Positions 1 through 12,153 of a stretch of 64,000 bases of DNA are shown here, piece after piece; positions within the stretch are counted from its first letter, which is position 1; every line of letters begins with the position of its first letter. Source of the DNA: Proales similis (Eukaryota > Rotifera > Eurotatoria > Ploima > Proalidae); assembly GCA_019059635.1 (NCBI GenBank), contig JAGVRJ010000003.1, positions 1,674,001-1,738,000 on the forward strand, written 5' to 3'. The position numbers were made by a program, and so were the translations under genes. The notes below the pieces were generated by a model. That model was not told where the DNA came from and did no database searches. It worked only from the letters and a program-made list of their open reading frames with translations.

Positions 1-16
1 TCGAGCGCAAACTTAC

Positions 17-866
17 GCGATTCAACAACAACAATCTGCGCAAATCGGGGATCTTCTAGCTCTTCCAGAGTGCCGTCGTCTCTTCGCACTCGAATCACCC
101 GCTGCTTTGATGAATTCTTTTTCGACTTGGGTATACCCGAGTCGAGCAAAAGACCGAAGCCACGCGATGTATAGCCCAGAGGTCGATTAAGCTCAACTTG
201 ACGCAAATCGAATTCGCACTCCGATTCTTCATCTTCTTCGGCCTCATCCTCTTCAAGTTTTTCTTCGTCGCTCTCGGACTTGGAATCCGTCTGCAAAGAC
301 AAGTGTTTCTCTTTGTGGCCCTCTTCTGAACTAAGGCCACTTATTTCGATAGTGGCGACCATTCTAAAATATTTGATTATCAAAACACTTTCGCCTGAAA
401 ATTAGCTGACCACTAAACAGACCCGTTTGAATTTGATTGGTGTTCGGTTTTTTGTTTTGCTTCAGTTTCCTTGCCGTTCTCATCCAGCGGCTTTACGTAG
501 TATTTTGAATTTTCAAACTTGCGTATTTGACGTCCAGAGCGACCATTCTGTGCAACATGCTCGGGTGAATGCCGCTCACCGGACCGCGACAATCTGGCTG
601 GCATTCTTTGTCGCCGCTTTTTCTTCCAGTCGTCAACGCTCTTGAATCATAAGAAATTAGCCGGCAAAATATACGATTATCGACTAGTGAAAAAAGAAAT
701 GGATGCGCGAGCAGGTCAGAAGTGCGGATTTACTTTGTTTAACTTGTGACGCTCTCCTAATCGGTTGCATGCTAGACTCGTTTCGTTACCCATTTTAAAT
801 TCTGCCTCTTCTTTCACTCTATTCAGTAACTCTTGTCGAGTGACTTGTTAAGAAACCCCTCGAAAA

Positions 867-898
<32 letters not shown>

Positions 899-3800
899 CC
901 CTAATGAGGCTGGCCTGCGCGGGCATTTCAGAAACTGATAAAAAGGCTAATTAAACAAGCATTTACGTTCTGCCAATCATCATTAAATAACTCGTTGCTA
1001 GCAACACCGCCGCCACTTGTGTTGTTGGTTGTTCCGCTACTGTTTTGGGTGGTTGCGTTCTCTGCAGGCGCTTGGCTAAACATCTCTTTGCATTTTTCGG
1101 CCGATTTTAATTGTTCTTGAGCTTTCTTGGCCAGTCGCTGTCCAGCCTGGGAATAATTTACCGTAAACTTGTACGGATTGCTCTGAGCTAGGCCGGTTGA
1201 AACTCGACGATCGATGAATCGAGTAGGTATGTTGCTTGTATTTACATTGGCCCTGGCACTTGAGCCAGCTGAGGCCGTGACAAGTCTCTCATCGCCTGAA
1301 CGAGGAGTGTTTACCTCTGAGCTTTGAGCACTCACAGGTCGAGGAGAGTCGTTTGTTTGCTCGTCGGCCACCACTCGAGACATCGCAACCGGCTTAAGTC
1401 TCTTCAAAAGTGACCAGTCGACTGCTGAACTGCTACTCAGGACAGGCGGATTATTTTTCGCATTCGATATCTGTTGGCTTAGAGCCGGCGTTGGGTTCTG
1501 GCCGCTTGCAAGAGAGGATTGCGACGATATTAAACTGCTGCAATTGGACGAATATGAATATTGGTTGAAAGACGAGCTGGACGAGGCAGACGAATGCGCG
1601 ATTGAGTCACGTCTGCTCGAGCCGATCCTGTGGTACAGATTGAACTCGAACGGTTGCGGTATAGAGAGCTCAGTGGCTCGCTTTGACAAGCAGTGGATGG
1701 TGTGAATAACCTACGAAGAAGAAAATAAAAAGATATAAGTCGTGCGGGTCTCAAATGTCGAAGAAAAAAAAAAGCTTGGTCGGATAATAAGCCGGTTTTA
1801 TGTAATGAGGCTTAAATGAGAAGGGGCGGGCAGAGCGGTCATTTGTTGGCTTTTGTTTATTCGCGCGAGTGCAAAAAAAAGAGAAACGTTTGACCACACC
1901 ACAATGGGCATCATAGGCGGCGATGGCAGCAACCACTAGAGAGGTAACGACAACAACAACAACAAGTCGCCGCTTCTTTCTTCTCCTCTCGTTGGCGACC
2001 GCCATCTAATGAAGGCGTTCAAAATGAAGCGCCTCGTCGTTTCCTGCTCCAACAATAAGCGTTCAAGTGCCCACTGGGCATGAAATTACGATTAGCACAC
2101 AATAGAAATCTAATTTATTTGGCTCGAGGCGACGCAGCCGATGCCTGCAAATATTTGCTCGAGTCGATAAGGTGTACGGCAGCGGCGGGTCGCTCAAGGA
2201 TCAGTATTGCCTCATAATCCGAGTGAGAGCGAGTAATCTTAGATGAGCTCAAGGAGGCTTGTGCACCTACTGAGATTAAAAGATTTCTTTTACGCTCGGC
2301 ACTCGCTTGCCCTAATTTATTATTTAAATCTAATTTACATTCGATTGACTTGTATTACGTGAACCATGTTTGATTGTTTATCGTCATCATCATCATCATC
2401 ATCGCCATCATGATCATCGTCAACAATGGTGCTGGGCTTCGCTCTCGTTAAAATACGAAACTCGCAAAACACAATCAGACCAAATGCACACACACACACA
2501 CACTGACGCACGCGCGTAAGGGTCCAACGCACCCTCCGGTTCCTAAAACTCCGACAAGCACGCGCACAAAGGCAGGCTTACAATCATCATGGCGATTGAG
2601 CATAGTTGAAAGGCTTTGTGGATTTTGTAGATACAAATAATTGAATTTGCAATCGAGCAGTTTGCCGGCGTGGGGACAGTGCGCAAACGATAAGCAGAGA
2701 TGAAGGGCTATTGACTCGGGCGAATACGTGCTTGACCTCAAATGAGACTCGCATGCGCTGCCTGCTTTGTGAAGGGCCTAATCTTGACACTTGGTCGTGT
2801 GAGGTGTGAGATGACTCAACGGTCGCAGGCTAATACACGATTTGTTGTGTTGTAAACCTGCGCAGACGACGACGGCCCGTTAGATAAGGCGACATGTTCT
2901 CAAGTTTAGAGTTAAACATAAAAAGATAGAAATTTTTGACGAGGGCAGACACACGTCGGCCTTTGCCTAGAGTACTAAACGATGGACGTTTTCGTCTGTG
3001 CTCTAGAGCCAAAATTAATTTTGAGCTGCCCGGCCCGATTTAACTGATTAGTTGAACAAAGCGCAAAAAAAATGAATAAATAAAAGCATGCGATTAGTAA
3101 CGAAGGTGAGGCAATTTGAACGAGACGATAACCGGCAGCGGAATCGGACTTATTTTACCAGAAGCTATAGGAGGAGGTTTGAAGCACAAAGAACAGAGGC
3201 TGCTGACGAAGCCAGTAAATAGACGTGGATCGGCCGACTTGCCAACTTAATTAAATAGGCGGCGATGACGCTCATGAGAAGCGAATTGGACGCGAAATAT
3301 TTGCACGAGAATAAATAGACCACCGGCCTCAAGCAATTACATAAGCGCCACGGCAGCTGGTCGTCGAAAATATTTGGCGGCGCGAGCGCATAACTCTCGG
3401 CCGAGCGGAGCGGGCCGCGGAGAAGATTGAACGAGCGATCGATCGTGACTCACCTTTTTCAAATGCCTTTGTTGCTCTTCATCCTCGAACGTGTCGTCGT
3501 CTACCGTCCTGTAGCCAAACGTGTTTTGTTGAGCGGTTGATCACACACACTCGAAAATATGCGTCACTTACTCGTTGCAGGTCTGTCCACGTCTTCGCCT
3601 CAAGTCTTCCAGGTCGATCACGTCAAACAAATCTGACTGCGATACGCCGAATTCGTGCTGGCAAGCGTTAAGAAACATGTTCAGATTGTCCTGTTCGCAT
3701 AGAATAGAATGAATTAGATCGGAGCAAAAGACAAAGGAGGGGAGCTGAAAGGTGAGATGAGCGGCAGCCAAGGCGAACAGCGTCGAGCAAACGCTCGTAA

Positions 3801-4366
3801 ACAATGTCGGGGTCATTGGAGAGTAAATATTTAGTAAGAATATCATTCACTTACAATTCCGGCGATGGGCGTCGCAAGTCGATTCACGCGCTTTATACAG
3901 TTGGCTTTGAGTGCGTTCGCTAATCTGTGCTGAACATTAGGACGGGCCAGCTAATGTATTCGACCAAGTGTGCAGCTTACTCGCATAGAATGATGCCGTT
4001 CTCCAGCGAGCGTCTCAAATCATTCGCAAAGGGCAGCGACCGGCCGCATACAGCCTCGATCCAGCATTTACACTCAAGTAACATGCTGGCCAGCTCCATG
4101 CGTCGATCTAAAGGCGTCACTCGAGCCAGATGCTCGTGGATGGCCGAGTCGAAGTCGTCGTCGGTGTCTAATCGCTCGTCTAGCTGGCTCTCTCGACACA
4201 TCAGGGCCTCGGGAGACGAGCATACAGTTGATTGATAAATAAGACGATGTCTCGTCGAAGATATTGTCAATATGGAGCTGCTCGAGCTCGGCGATAAAGA
4301 TGGCGGCGAACGCATGCAGCCTACACTGCTACTGTTCAATTCCTGTTGATGCCTGTTAACATCCAT
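17..4366 (-). CDS. LIMCH1/LMO7-like CH-domain protein (5' part; gene continues off the left edge)
   Basis: LMO7/LIMCH1 proteins are actin- and junction-associated scaffolds with an N-terminal calponin-homology (CH) domain, a DUF4757-like middle region, and usually PDZ and LIM domains. Exons read downward: 4366-3981, 3924-3855, 3690-3572, 3508-3454, 1710-967, 641-423, 363-17. Exons 1-5 join in frame into a CH domain: CKCWIEAV, ENGIILCELANALK, KRVNRLATPIAGI, NLNMFLNACQHEFGV and a VIHTIHCLSKRA helix. This order and these motifs are characteristic of the LIMCH1/LMO7 CH domain. Exon 5 carries a Ser-rich region ending in DDWQN, which splices to VDDWKKKRRQR. Exon 7 is acidic, then holds a SRGFGLLLDSG stretch that could begin a PDZ domain. 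The last donor, GTAAGT at 16-11, sends the gene out of the window, so LIM and most of the PDZ are not seen. Intron 4 is 1.7 kb. Intron 6 uses a weak GTCTGT donor. The middle-domain assignment is less sure than the CH domain. Confidence 0.86.
868..899. repeat. (CA)n microsatellite in a LIMCH1-like intron
   Basis: Nearly perfect CA dinucleotide run, with one CC interruption near its left end, inside the 325-nt intron between exons at 967 and 641. No coding role is seen. Confidence 0.9.
1711..3453 (-). other. Long intron 4 of the LIMCH1-like gene
   Basis: This 1743-nt intron separates the CH-domain exons from the rest of the gene and is about 25 times the usual intron length in this window. It contains a TCA trinucleotide run at 2381-2403 and a CA run at 2487-2502, and no convincing coding exon on either strand. 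Its size suggests it could hold an enhancer or a second promoter, but no core promoter was identified. Confidence 0.6.
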
Positions 4367-5782
4367 CGTCCTCTATTCAATTAGTGGCCGGTCTCGACCG
4401 CTTTATTTCTACCACTGCGTTTAATCGGCTCCGTTTGACACCTAATTATCTAGAATTTCGCATATGAATGAGTGGGGGGAGAGGGAGGAAGCAACATGAA
4501 TGTGTATCGCCAGTCGCTGCGTCTCATTTTCTCAGTCTTAACGCTCTTGTGCGAGCAATGAAGGTCATTTAATGCGTGAATAACAAAAGCATGCGGTATA
4601 AACTAAAGTCTCTTGATTGCCTCGACCAGCGGCGTTTGCCTGTCTCCATGGTAAGCTCACATGCGGATGATGAACACTGCCCGCCCGCGCGCCGTCAATG
4701 TGATTTGCCCGCCCGGCTAGTCTGTCCGCTGGTTGGCCTCTCGCCACTCGCCAACTCGCGATCGACCCATGAACTAATGACTTGAAGCCGTTTGAGCGCT
4801 CTATGTTTGTAAATATTAAACAAATACTCTGTTTGCTTGGTATTTAGAACGGGCGCACTTGCTTCTGGTCTTGAGGCGGACCAATCGCTTTTCTAATTAG
4901 TTGCATCGCTTCGATTAGTGAGGCCGGCAATCGCATTCAAACAACAAGAATCCACCAAGCAGGCGGCCGCCTTTATTACGATGGGAAGTTACTCGAGCGC
5001 TTATTGTTTTCATTTTGTTGGTTCGGTCTAGGCGTGGCAAGCCATATGCTTAAACTGAAGAATTTTACTCGACGCCTTAAGGCAGATGGTAACAAGCGAC
5101 CATCATCTTGTTACTCGAAACTGCACCCTTGCCCTCCCCTGCTCTCAGAAGCATTTGGCTTTAGTCCGATTAGAATCGACAGATTTATCATTTAACGCTT
5201 TGTTCCGGGCTAAATTTACTTCGGCCGCTCATTTATTATTCAAAGCCGGCAACGACGTCCATTCTTGTTATCTTGGGTTCTGCTCGCCTCCATCGATAGG
5301 CTGACCACCACGATATCATCATAAGTGGCCTGATTCAATCAATAGGAAGGCGCGGAAGGGGGGGGGGCAAAATATTATCAAAACAGAAACGATTTATGAT
5401 GTCTTCCACCTGTTTACCAGTTGAAGCATAACGTTATCGAACAAATTAAAAACCCTATTTTCTTTAGGTTCTTAATAAACTGATTGAACACAAGACTTGA
5501 GACAAAAAGGCTAAATAATAGATTAAGCGACCAGAGGAAAAGATTCGAAGGTTGATTCGTACCAACTATTCGTCCAAGCAAGCCGCTTGCTAATCCCAGT
5601 GCTTGCTTGTGCCGTTGATGACTCAGTTTAGAACTACGCAAAAATGCACCACGTATGTCAATTTTTCATAATCGAGCGAAAATTATGCCTTCGTCAAATA
5701 AAAAGCTCTTGCGACTTGCAAATCAACGCATGAAGAAAACTCCGCAGCTCGGCAGCTAGAAATCTGCTCTCATCGTCGTCTC
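4367..5782. other. Intergenic region between LIMCH1-like (-) and FBXO8 (+)
   Basis: About 1.4 kb between divergent genes. It should contain both promoters. Only short, unconserved open frames occur. There is a G run at 5359-5367. No clear TATA box, RNA gene or mobile element was seen. Confidence 0.6.
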
Positions 5783-6815
5783 ATGGGCCTTTTGCTTGAC
5801 ACACTTAAGCAGTTCGAACTGGCAAGCGTGCCAGGCGCCGCAGCTGCTGGACGTAGACGAGAGTCAAAGAAGAGAAAGAGAACGACGCCATTCCAGGCCT
5901 ACATAAACTTTCCCGATCTAAATCAAATCCCTCGCGAGCTCTCATTCAACATTCTCAAGCATTTGTCCGCGACCGACCTATGTCTGGCTGCTTGTGTCTG
6001 GTCAAGCCTTGCCAATGATGAACTTTTGTGGCAAGACTTGTGCAAAAGCACCTGGGGCTACACAAGTCTGTACGATCGCATGCTCGCACCATCGCCGCAG
6101 CAGCCCGAGCAGAACAGTGTCGTGAAAAGTTATCGAAAAGTGTTCATGCTTCTCGACGAGGCCACATTGACTTTCAATGCTGATTGGCGCGCAGGTCTTG
6201 AGTACCTTTTTCAGCACGGACTGCTCAAGGACGAGCCCCTGGAAATAGCCAAATTCATAAACTCTTGTCACAAACTGAGCACAGAGCAAAAAGAGGCGCT
6301 ATTCAAAGACAGGTAAGCCACAGAGCTCCCTCTCTCTGTGTCTTCACTAGGCATGTTTATTTCTTTCTAAATTTCAATTCTTTCCCAGGCAAGCGGTGCT
6401 TGAACATTTGGTCAAGATGCACAACTACGAGAATCAATTTCTGCCGACCGCGCTGCGCAAATTTTTCGCCAAAATCAAACCGCCCAACTCACGCGATGCC
6501 TACTTGTCGATATTGCTGGAGAACTTTTCGAAGAGGTTCTGCGCTTGCAATCGAAAACTCGGACTGAACGAGGACACCGTCTATGTGCTCTGCTATTCGC
6601 TCATATTGCTCTCAGTTGATCTATCTAGCCCGGCGGTGAAAAACAAAATGTCCAAAAGAGAGTTTATAAAAAACACCCGCCACGCTCTGCCCGAGATCAG
6701 CTCCGACTTTACCGGGCATTTATACGATAACATTTATCTGAACGGAAGCATTGCCAGTGTGTCAAGACTGGACGCCGAGCTCTCTGAAATTCACGCTTCG
6801 CTTTCTACTAGCTAA
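5783..6815 (+). CDS. FBXO8: F-box only protein 8 (F-box plus Sec7-like domain)
   Basis: FBXO8 is an SCF-type F-box protein whose C-terminal half is a Sec7-like (ARF-GEF-related) fold; it has been linked to ubiquitylation of ARF6. Exons 5783-6312 and 6389-6815 are joined across a 76-nt GT-AG intron and give 318 aa, essentially the vertebrate length. The F-box is near residues 50-95 (IPRELSFNILKHLSATDLCL, then WQDLCKSTWG). The Sec7-like part follows (ADWRAGLEYLFQHGLL, KFINSCHKLS, VYVLCYSLILL, VKNKMSKREFIKNTR). The loop that carries the catalytic glutamate in true Sec7 exchange factors reads KIKPPNSRDA, with no Glu, so exchange activity is not expected. It converges with the TMC gene, whose stop lies 88 nt beyond this one. 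The first ATG of the open frame is taken as the start. Confidence 0.97.
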
Positions 6816-6902
6816 CTGACTCGCTGCCAAACTTGTTACCTAATTTGCGTAAATTTATTGCATTATTATTATATAATCGTTTCCAAATATATATTCAATT
6901 TT

Positions 6903-9467
6903 CTACAACGGCAAACTCTTCTTTTCATTCAGGCTCCTCAGCTGCTTACTAAGGCGACGTATTTTTCGCGCCAGCATTTCATTTTTCCTCTGCTCCTTTG
7001 TTTTTGAAAAAAAAAAAAATGCCGAGCTTTTGCCTCGTAAGATTAGCTGCCAAGACTAGAAATCTTACTTCGTAGAGAACTTTCTGCATCTCTTCGCCTC
7101 TGTGCCGTTTGGAGTTGCCGACTACAAAAAAAACCCATGAACCAGCCCTAAGGCAGTTCTATGATCTTGAGATATGAAAATCACACGAACAAATAGCGTT
7201 ATACTTACACCATCAGACTGTAAGTTATAATCAGCGTGATTTTAGAAAAAAAAATTCGACTCCAACGAATGATCGAAGGAGATAGTCGAGGCTCAATTCT
7301 TTGTTGAAGTATATCTATCATAGTAGCATTGTTCTCTTGACCTTGAAATGGACCGCAGCTTTTTGAAGGACGTAGGCTGGTGCAGATGATTGAAATCACA
7401 GGTATAAATAAAGCGAGTTTGTCTTTTTCTTTACTTAAAAAGCATCAGGCCAAACGCAAGTAAGACGAGCAGGAAGACCGTAAATAGAACGACGAAGAAT
7501 GAAGAGTTGAGTTTGACACTTGATTGTGAGTTCTTTCTCGGCCGACTCAAGTGGTCGATTTCGATCTGTTTTAGTTTTTAAGAGAATTCAAACGATCAAA
7601 TGGGGCAAGGAGTTAAATTCTCACTTTACAAATGTAGAATTTGATTAGAAAGAACAAAGGCGACAGTAAGGCGAGCAGAGGGCTGAAGAAAAGGCCGAAC
7701 CAGAACACTGTTTGAATGTGAAGTAGATCAAGAAATGCATCTTCGACGTCAAACTCGCTTATCCATTCGTCGTTTTTGCTCCAATTCGCCACATTCTTTC
7801 GTGCATATGCCAACACGACAAAGGCGAATTGAACCAGAAGACTGAATAGTGCGAGTTTGTACAACTCTTGTCCAACATACGTCTCCCAGCACTTGATCGA
7901 AAGAATTTTGAAAGTCCGTTCTTTACTCGTTAATCCTCTTTAATCAATTCAACTCACCCAAATATTGCTTACTCGGCGTAGACCAGCCAGCAAAGAGCTG
8001 CTGGAGGAAAAAGAGCTTAGTAAACTTGGATCTTGCAGGGCGCATTGATTTCTATTTTCAACCACATTCACTGCCAGAGTGAGAGCCAGGAAGAACAGAG
8101 AGCCCACTCGGACCAGCCCAGTTCTAAATTTTAATCATTTAGAACCTGGGATCGGGAATTTTCCAAAAAAAAAGCTAATGAATCAGATGCACCTCAAAAA
8201 CAGCAGAGTGTTGGACGTGTTTATGCTGAATCCTTCGGCAAAGCGAACTCTAACCAAAATGGTTCGAAAGAGCACGTTGAAAACGTTGAGAGCGAGCGCA
8301 GGCAGGAAATCAAGCCCAGTCACTACCAAATGGCTTTTTGTGCTTTTTTTAAGCTTGAAGGTCAAGTTGAAGAGAGATTGGTAAGAGACAGAATGGGAAT
8401 TGGACAAGCTTGCTCACTTGGGCCGAATATTGCACCAGATAAAAAATTGACAAGCCGACCAGGCCGAGCAGACTTAACGTGAATATGTTGAATAGAGCAC
8501 GTCTGATGAACAGAACTATTGTTTGGCAGGCCGATAAACGCATCATCTTTTCCTTGTGCTTAAGATCGCTGAGAAAATTCTAAAGGAGACGAAAATCAGC
8601 GAATGAAGATTCATTTGAATTGTTTAAACGGTCAATAGATTACTGTGAAAAATGCTGCAGCTGCGGTTTGCGACGCCGATACATAGAGCGAATCTCGAGT
8701 AGAAAAGTCATAGTGACAGAAAACGTGAGCGGAAAACTTGCACGAATCGACCGAATCGAGCGCCGAGAGCATTGAAGTTCGAATATTTTTGCCGAGTCTG
8801 GTTTTAACTTGCCAGATTGGCGAAGGCAGGTCGATGGGAGCTTCGACTTACCTTATCAGAATGGCAATTGCGGATATGAAAAAACTCACGACGCAAACGC
8901 TCGTGATTGAAATGGCCATGTCGAACCTGCTTGATGGTAGATAGGATCCGTGAAAAAATACTCCGGTTTCTAGATAACCCTTTGCGTGATTGGATATGAA
9001 TTCTCAACGAAGCTAAACAGCAATTACATTTCCCTGAAACAAATGGGCCACAGCTTCCACTAGATTGGTATTCTTAACGCTCTTCTCGATAAGACGAGTA
9101 TAGTTCAAACGGCAGCAGATTCTTGAATCCTCCAACTCACAACTTGTATGATTACTAACTTCACGGTTCGCTGAATAGAGCAGAAGCTGAGGTACAATCA
9201 AAAACGCGGCGGTCAAAGTGCTCGTCGCCAGATTGAATAAAAACAGCCACCGTATCATTTCAAACAACGAACCGTTACTTCGGCCGTATTTAGCTTTTTT
9301 TTTTTCATCACGATTAAATATTCATTTATGATTAATACTCCAAGTCACTTACAGTCTATTTCATATTTTGCTCGTTTCCATATCGCAAATGAGTACAAGT
9401 TCGGTAGCCAGTTGTGCTTTTCCTTTGGTTTTATGAGAGCAGCTTCAAAGAGAAGAACATAAGCAAT
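6903..9467 (-). CDS. Transmembrane channel-like (TMC) protein
   Basis: TMC proteins are multi-pass membrane proteins related to the mechanotransduction channels TMC1/2. Supported exons, reading down: 9467-9353, 9293-9028, 8979-8852, 8797-8644, 8579-8418, 8353-8193, 8123-7975, 7891-7625, 7565-7435, 7376-7209, then one or two short C-terminal exons ending near 6903. The family signature CWETYVGQELYKL is intact, followed by QTVFWFGLFFSPLLAL and RPSKSCGPFQG. The first membrane span is in MIRWLFLFNLATS, the second in ITSVCVVSFFISA, and FQGNGYLETGVFFHGSY matches the typical loop. Small introns lie between all exons. The N-terminus upstream of 9467 was not resolved; coding-like sequence continues to about 9760. 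The frame of the last cytosolic exons (7120-6903) is ambiguous. Subfamily cannot be assigned by eye. Same strand as, and downstream of, NUP58. Confidence 0.93.
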
Positions 9468-9932
9468 CTGGAATATGGAAAATTAAAAAAACTTCTGACA
9501 ATCAACTTGTTCATAAATCGTCCGCTGGAAATGAACTCGTCTTTTTGTTGCCCTGTTGCTCCGAAATATTGATCAAATCCTTGCTGATTCGGGCCAACTA
9601 TAAGTGATGATGCCTACATGATTCATAGCAACCCGAGCTGTTCCGATTCGGTTTTTAGGTCCAGTTAAAATTACTTTCTGAAGGATATTGCAAAATTGAA
9701 TTGAATCTTGAACCATTCGGTAAAAAAAAAGCACAAAGGAATCAAAACAAAACGAGCTTAACAAAATCCGCGAAATTCAATTTTTAAAGAAAAGAATCCA
9801 ACATCGGCTGACAGCTTTATTTTTGTTTTTAGGATGACGATTGTTTTGTGCACCTTTGACGGCCGATTTTAACTGAAATGTGAAGAGAGAGAGAGAGACG
9901 AAATTTATGAACAGGAAAATGGAAGACGATGC

Positions 9933-11996
9933 TTAGATCGGCTTAGTTTGATCAGATCTGAAAGAAGTGGGAGGCTGCGTGTTTGTTGTTTCAAATATGT
10001 TTGTTGTGTCTCCGGTTGTTTTCTGTCTGTAGAGAAGAAAGTCTCTTTTGAGCTCCTAAATCGAATAAATAGATTAGTAAAAGCAAACACTTGGCTCGAT
10101 GAGCTGTTCGGATTGTTTACCTCGGTCTTTTCTCGGACGACCTTCAGACGAGCTGCCTCGTTAACCATGATTCTGTGCGTGAAGCGCATTGTTTCGGCGA
10201 TCTCTAAACAAAAGCCAATCAATAAGTTAGTTGTTGCAATTCTGAACAAATGGAAGAAAACTTTTTCTCACTCTGAGGATCGACATGAGAGTCGGTGTTC
10301 TGAGATTTAAAGTAATCTTCAAGTTGTTCGAATTGCTCTTTAATTGCTTTCATTTTGCCCTGAAATAGACGAACTCGGTTGACAAAGTATCTGAGCACGA
10401 GCTTAATTTAGATATGAGCGATTTAAGCAGTTTTTTTCAAAGAATTTCCTACTCGTTCCATATTTCGCTGTCTATTTGCATACCAAGCGGAATGTCCTTC
10501 AGGTGCTCACAAATGTCCATGTGACGCAGCTCTTGATTTATTTGCTCTTTGAGCTTGGCTGTCTCGTTTACATTGCGCTGTAAGCTTGTTCGCGTCTGAG
10601 TGAGCTTTTGCTTGACTGTATTTATTTCTTGAATATTTTGATTGAGTGCTTTGTTTGTGAACGTTGAATTCAGCTCCTTTGTTTTTCGAGTCTCCTCGAG
10701 ATACTTTTTAAAATTTTCCACGCATTCCATCAACGGCTGAGGTATTTGCTGGTCTTTGATTGATTGAGTTTTAATCGAAGTCGCGTTAATAGAAGCTGGT
10801 CCAGCGCCCGTCTGAGAGCTATTTCCACTCGGAGCATTCAAGCTGCTTATACCGCCCAGTCCTATCTTGCCCGTTTCGCCCGTCTTTTGGCCTGGCAAAT
10901 TAAACGAGAGCACATTGGGAAGTGTGCTGCCGCTAGAAACATTTTGACCGCCCAGTCCCGATTGTGATGCAGGTTCAGGTTTGGCCGGAGTCTGCTGGTT
11001 GTTTTTGTCTTGCTCACTCGATGAAGAGGTGGAAGTCGCAGGCTCTGCCGTTTTCGCTCCTGCTGTTGCTAATGTATTGGCGCCAGTCGCAGAGCTCAGG
11101 CTAGCTGTGCTATCTGTCTTGCCAAATGAAAAGCCGGATCCTCCCAGGCCGGTCAAAGATGCTGAAGAACCTAGTCCGCCAATCGAAGTGGTGGACTGAG
11201 GCTGAGTACTATTGCTTGTGCCCAGATTCAAAGTGAGCTTATTGTCTTTGTTATCGGAAGAAGTTGAGCCTGTCACACCCAATGTAGTGGTTGAGCCAAG
11301 GCCTGAGCTTGTACCGAATGCACTGGTCAGTTTAGGAGTGTTGGTCAAACTACTGCCCAAACCCGAAATTGAGTTTCCCGTGCTGGCGCCCGAGCCGGCG
11401 CTGGTCGAAGATGCAATGCCTCCCAAGTTCCCAAGTGTCGACGAGGCAGACGGGTTCGAGCCAGGCTCATTTTTACTTATGCCAAAGCTGAATCCAGACG
11501 TAGTGCTGCTACTGGCGGGCTGCTGAGTGGTCAGCGATGGGGCCGTTACATTTGGAGTTGACAGACTTGAAGTCGTGCCAAATGAAAAAGCTGGCTTGCT
11601 AGTAGTAGCAGTTGACTGTTGGGCTGGTGTACTGATAGGGTTCGTTCCAAAACTAAACGATGTCGAAGTCGGCGTATTGGTAGAATTGGTAGTATTTTGG
11701 GCAGATGTGCCAAAACTAAACGAAGGTTTAGGCGTAGTATTGCTGTTTGCCGCAGTATTACTGCTATTCGAAGCGGCCTGCAAGTTAAAGCCAGACGTTG
11801 AGCTGTTCGAACTTGTAGCTGCAGGTGCATTTCCGCCAAGAGAACTTGATGAGCCAAAGCTGAATGAACTTGTCGTCGTGGCCGGCTGATTTGAGCTGGT
11901 CGGCGTGCCAAAAGAGAAACCGGTGCCTGACGACTGAGCACCGTTCTGATTGGTATTCGATGTTCCAAAAGAGAACGGCTTGTTTGACCCGAACAT
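9933..11996 (-). CDS. NUP58: Nucleoporin Nup58/45 (NUPL1)
   Basis: NUP58 is a central-channel FG nucleoporin that pairs with Nup54 and Nup62. Exons read downward: 11996-10453, 10390-10272, 10203-10121, 10055-9933, giving about 622 aa. Residues 1-400 are a Ser/Thr/Asn-rich domain with many FSFGT/FSFG repeats and GLGG patches. The C-terminal third is helical coiled coil. The junction of exons 1 and 2 recreates an EYFVNRVRLFQGKM segment equivalent to the DYFRILVQQF segment of vertebrate NUP58, and the end (LLYRQKTTGDTTNIFET) matches GYRKMFLGDAVDVFET. This separates it from Nup62, which I first considered. The C-terminal FG tail of vertebrate NUP58 is absent. A polyadenylation-type AATAAA lies at 9821-9816 on this strand. 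Confidence 0.9.
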
Positions 11997-12153
11997 TTGT
12001 ACTCTATAATTGTCTTTTGCTTCGCTCTGATTTCACCATTATCACAAGTAAACGTGCGTGAGTTCGTTCAAAATAACAGTGACAAAGTGATTTAGACGTT
12101 GCATAATACCAAAGCAGAAAAATCAGCCGCTCAAACAATAAGCGCCTTTCGAA
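11997..12153. promoter_or_regulatory. Shared divergent promoter NUP58 / TMEM14
   Basis: Only 157 bp separate the start codons of NUP58 (-) and TMEM14 (+), so both promoters and 5' UTRs must fit here. No TATA box is evident, consistent with housekeeping promoters. Inferred from geometry only. Confidence 0.65.

Noticed and set aside
11212-11889. Plus-strand open frames opposite NUP58 rich in Val, Pro and Glu
   Set aside because: These are the complement of the FG/Ser-rich repeats, with no independent evidence.
10449-11996. Nup62 as identity of the FG nucleoporin
   Set aside because: The downstream exons match the Nup58/45 coiled coil and its conserved end, not Nup62.
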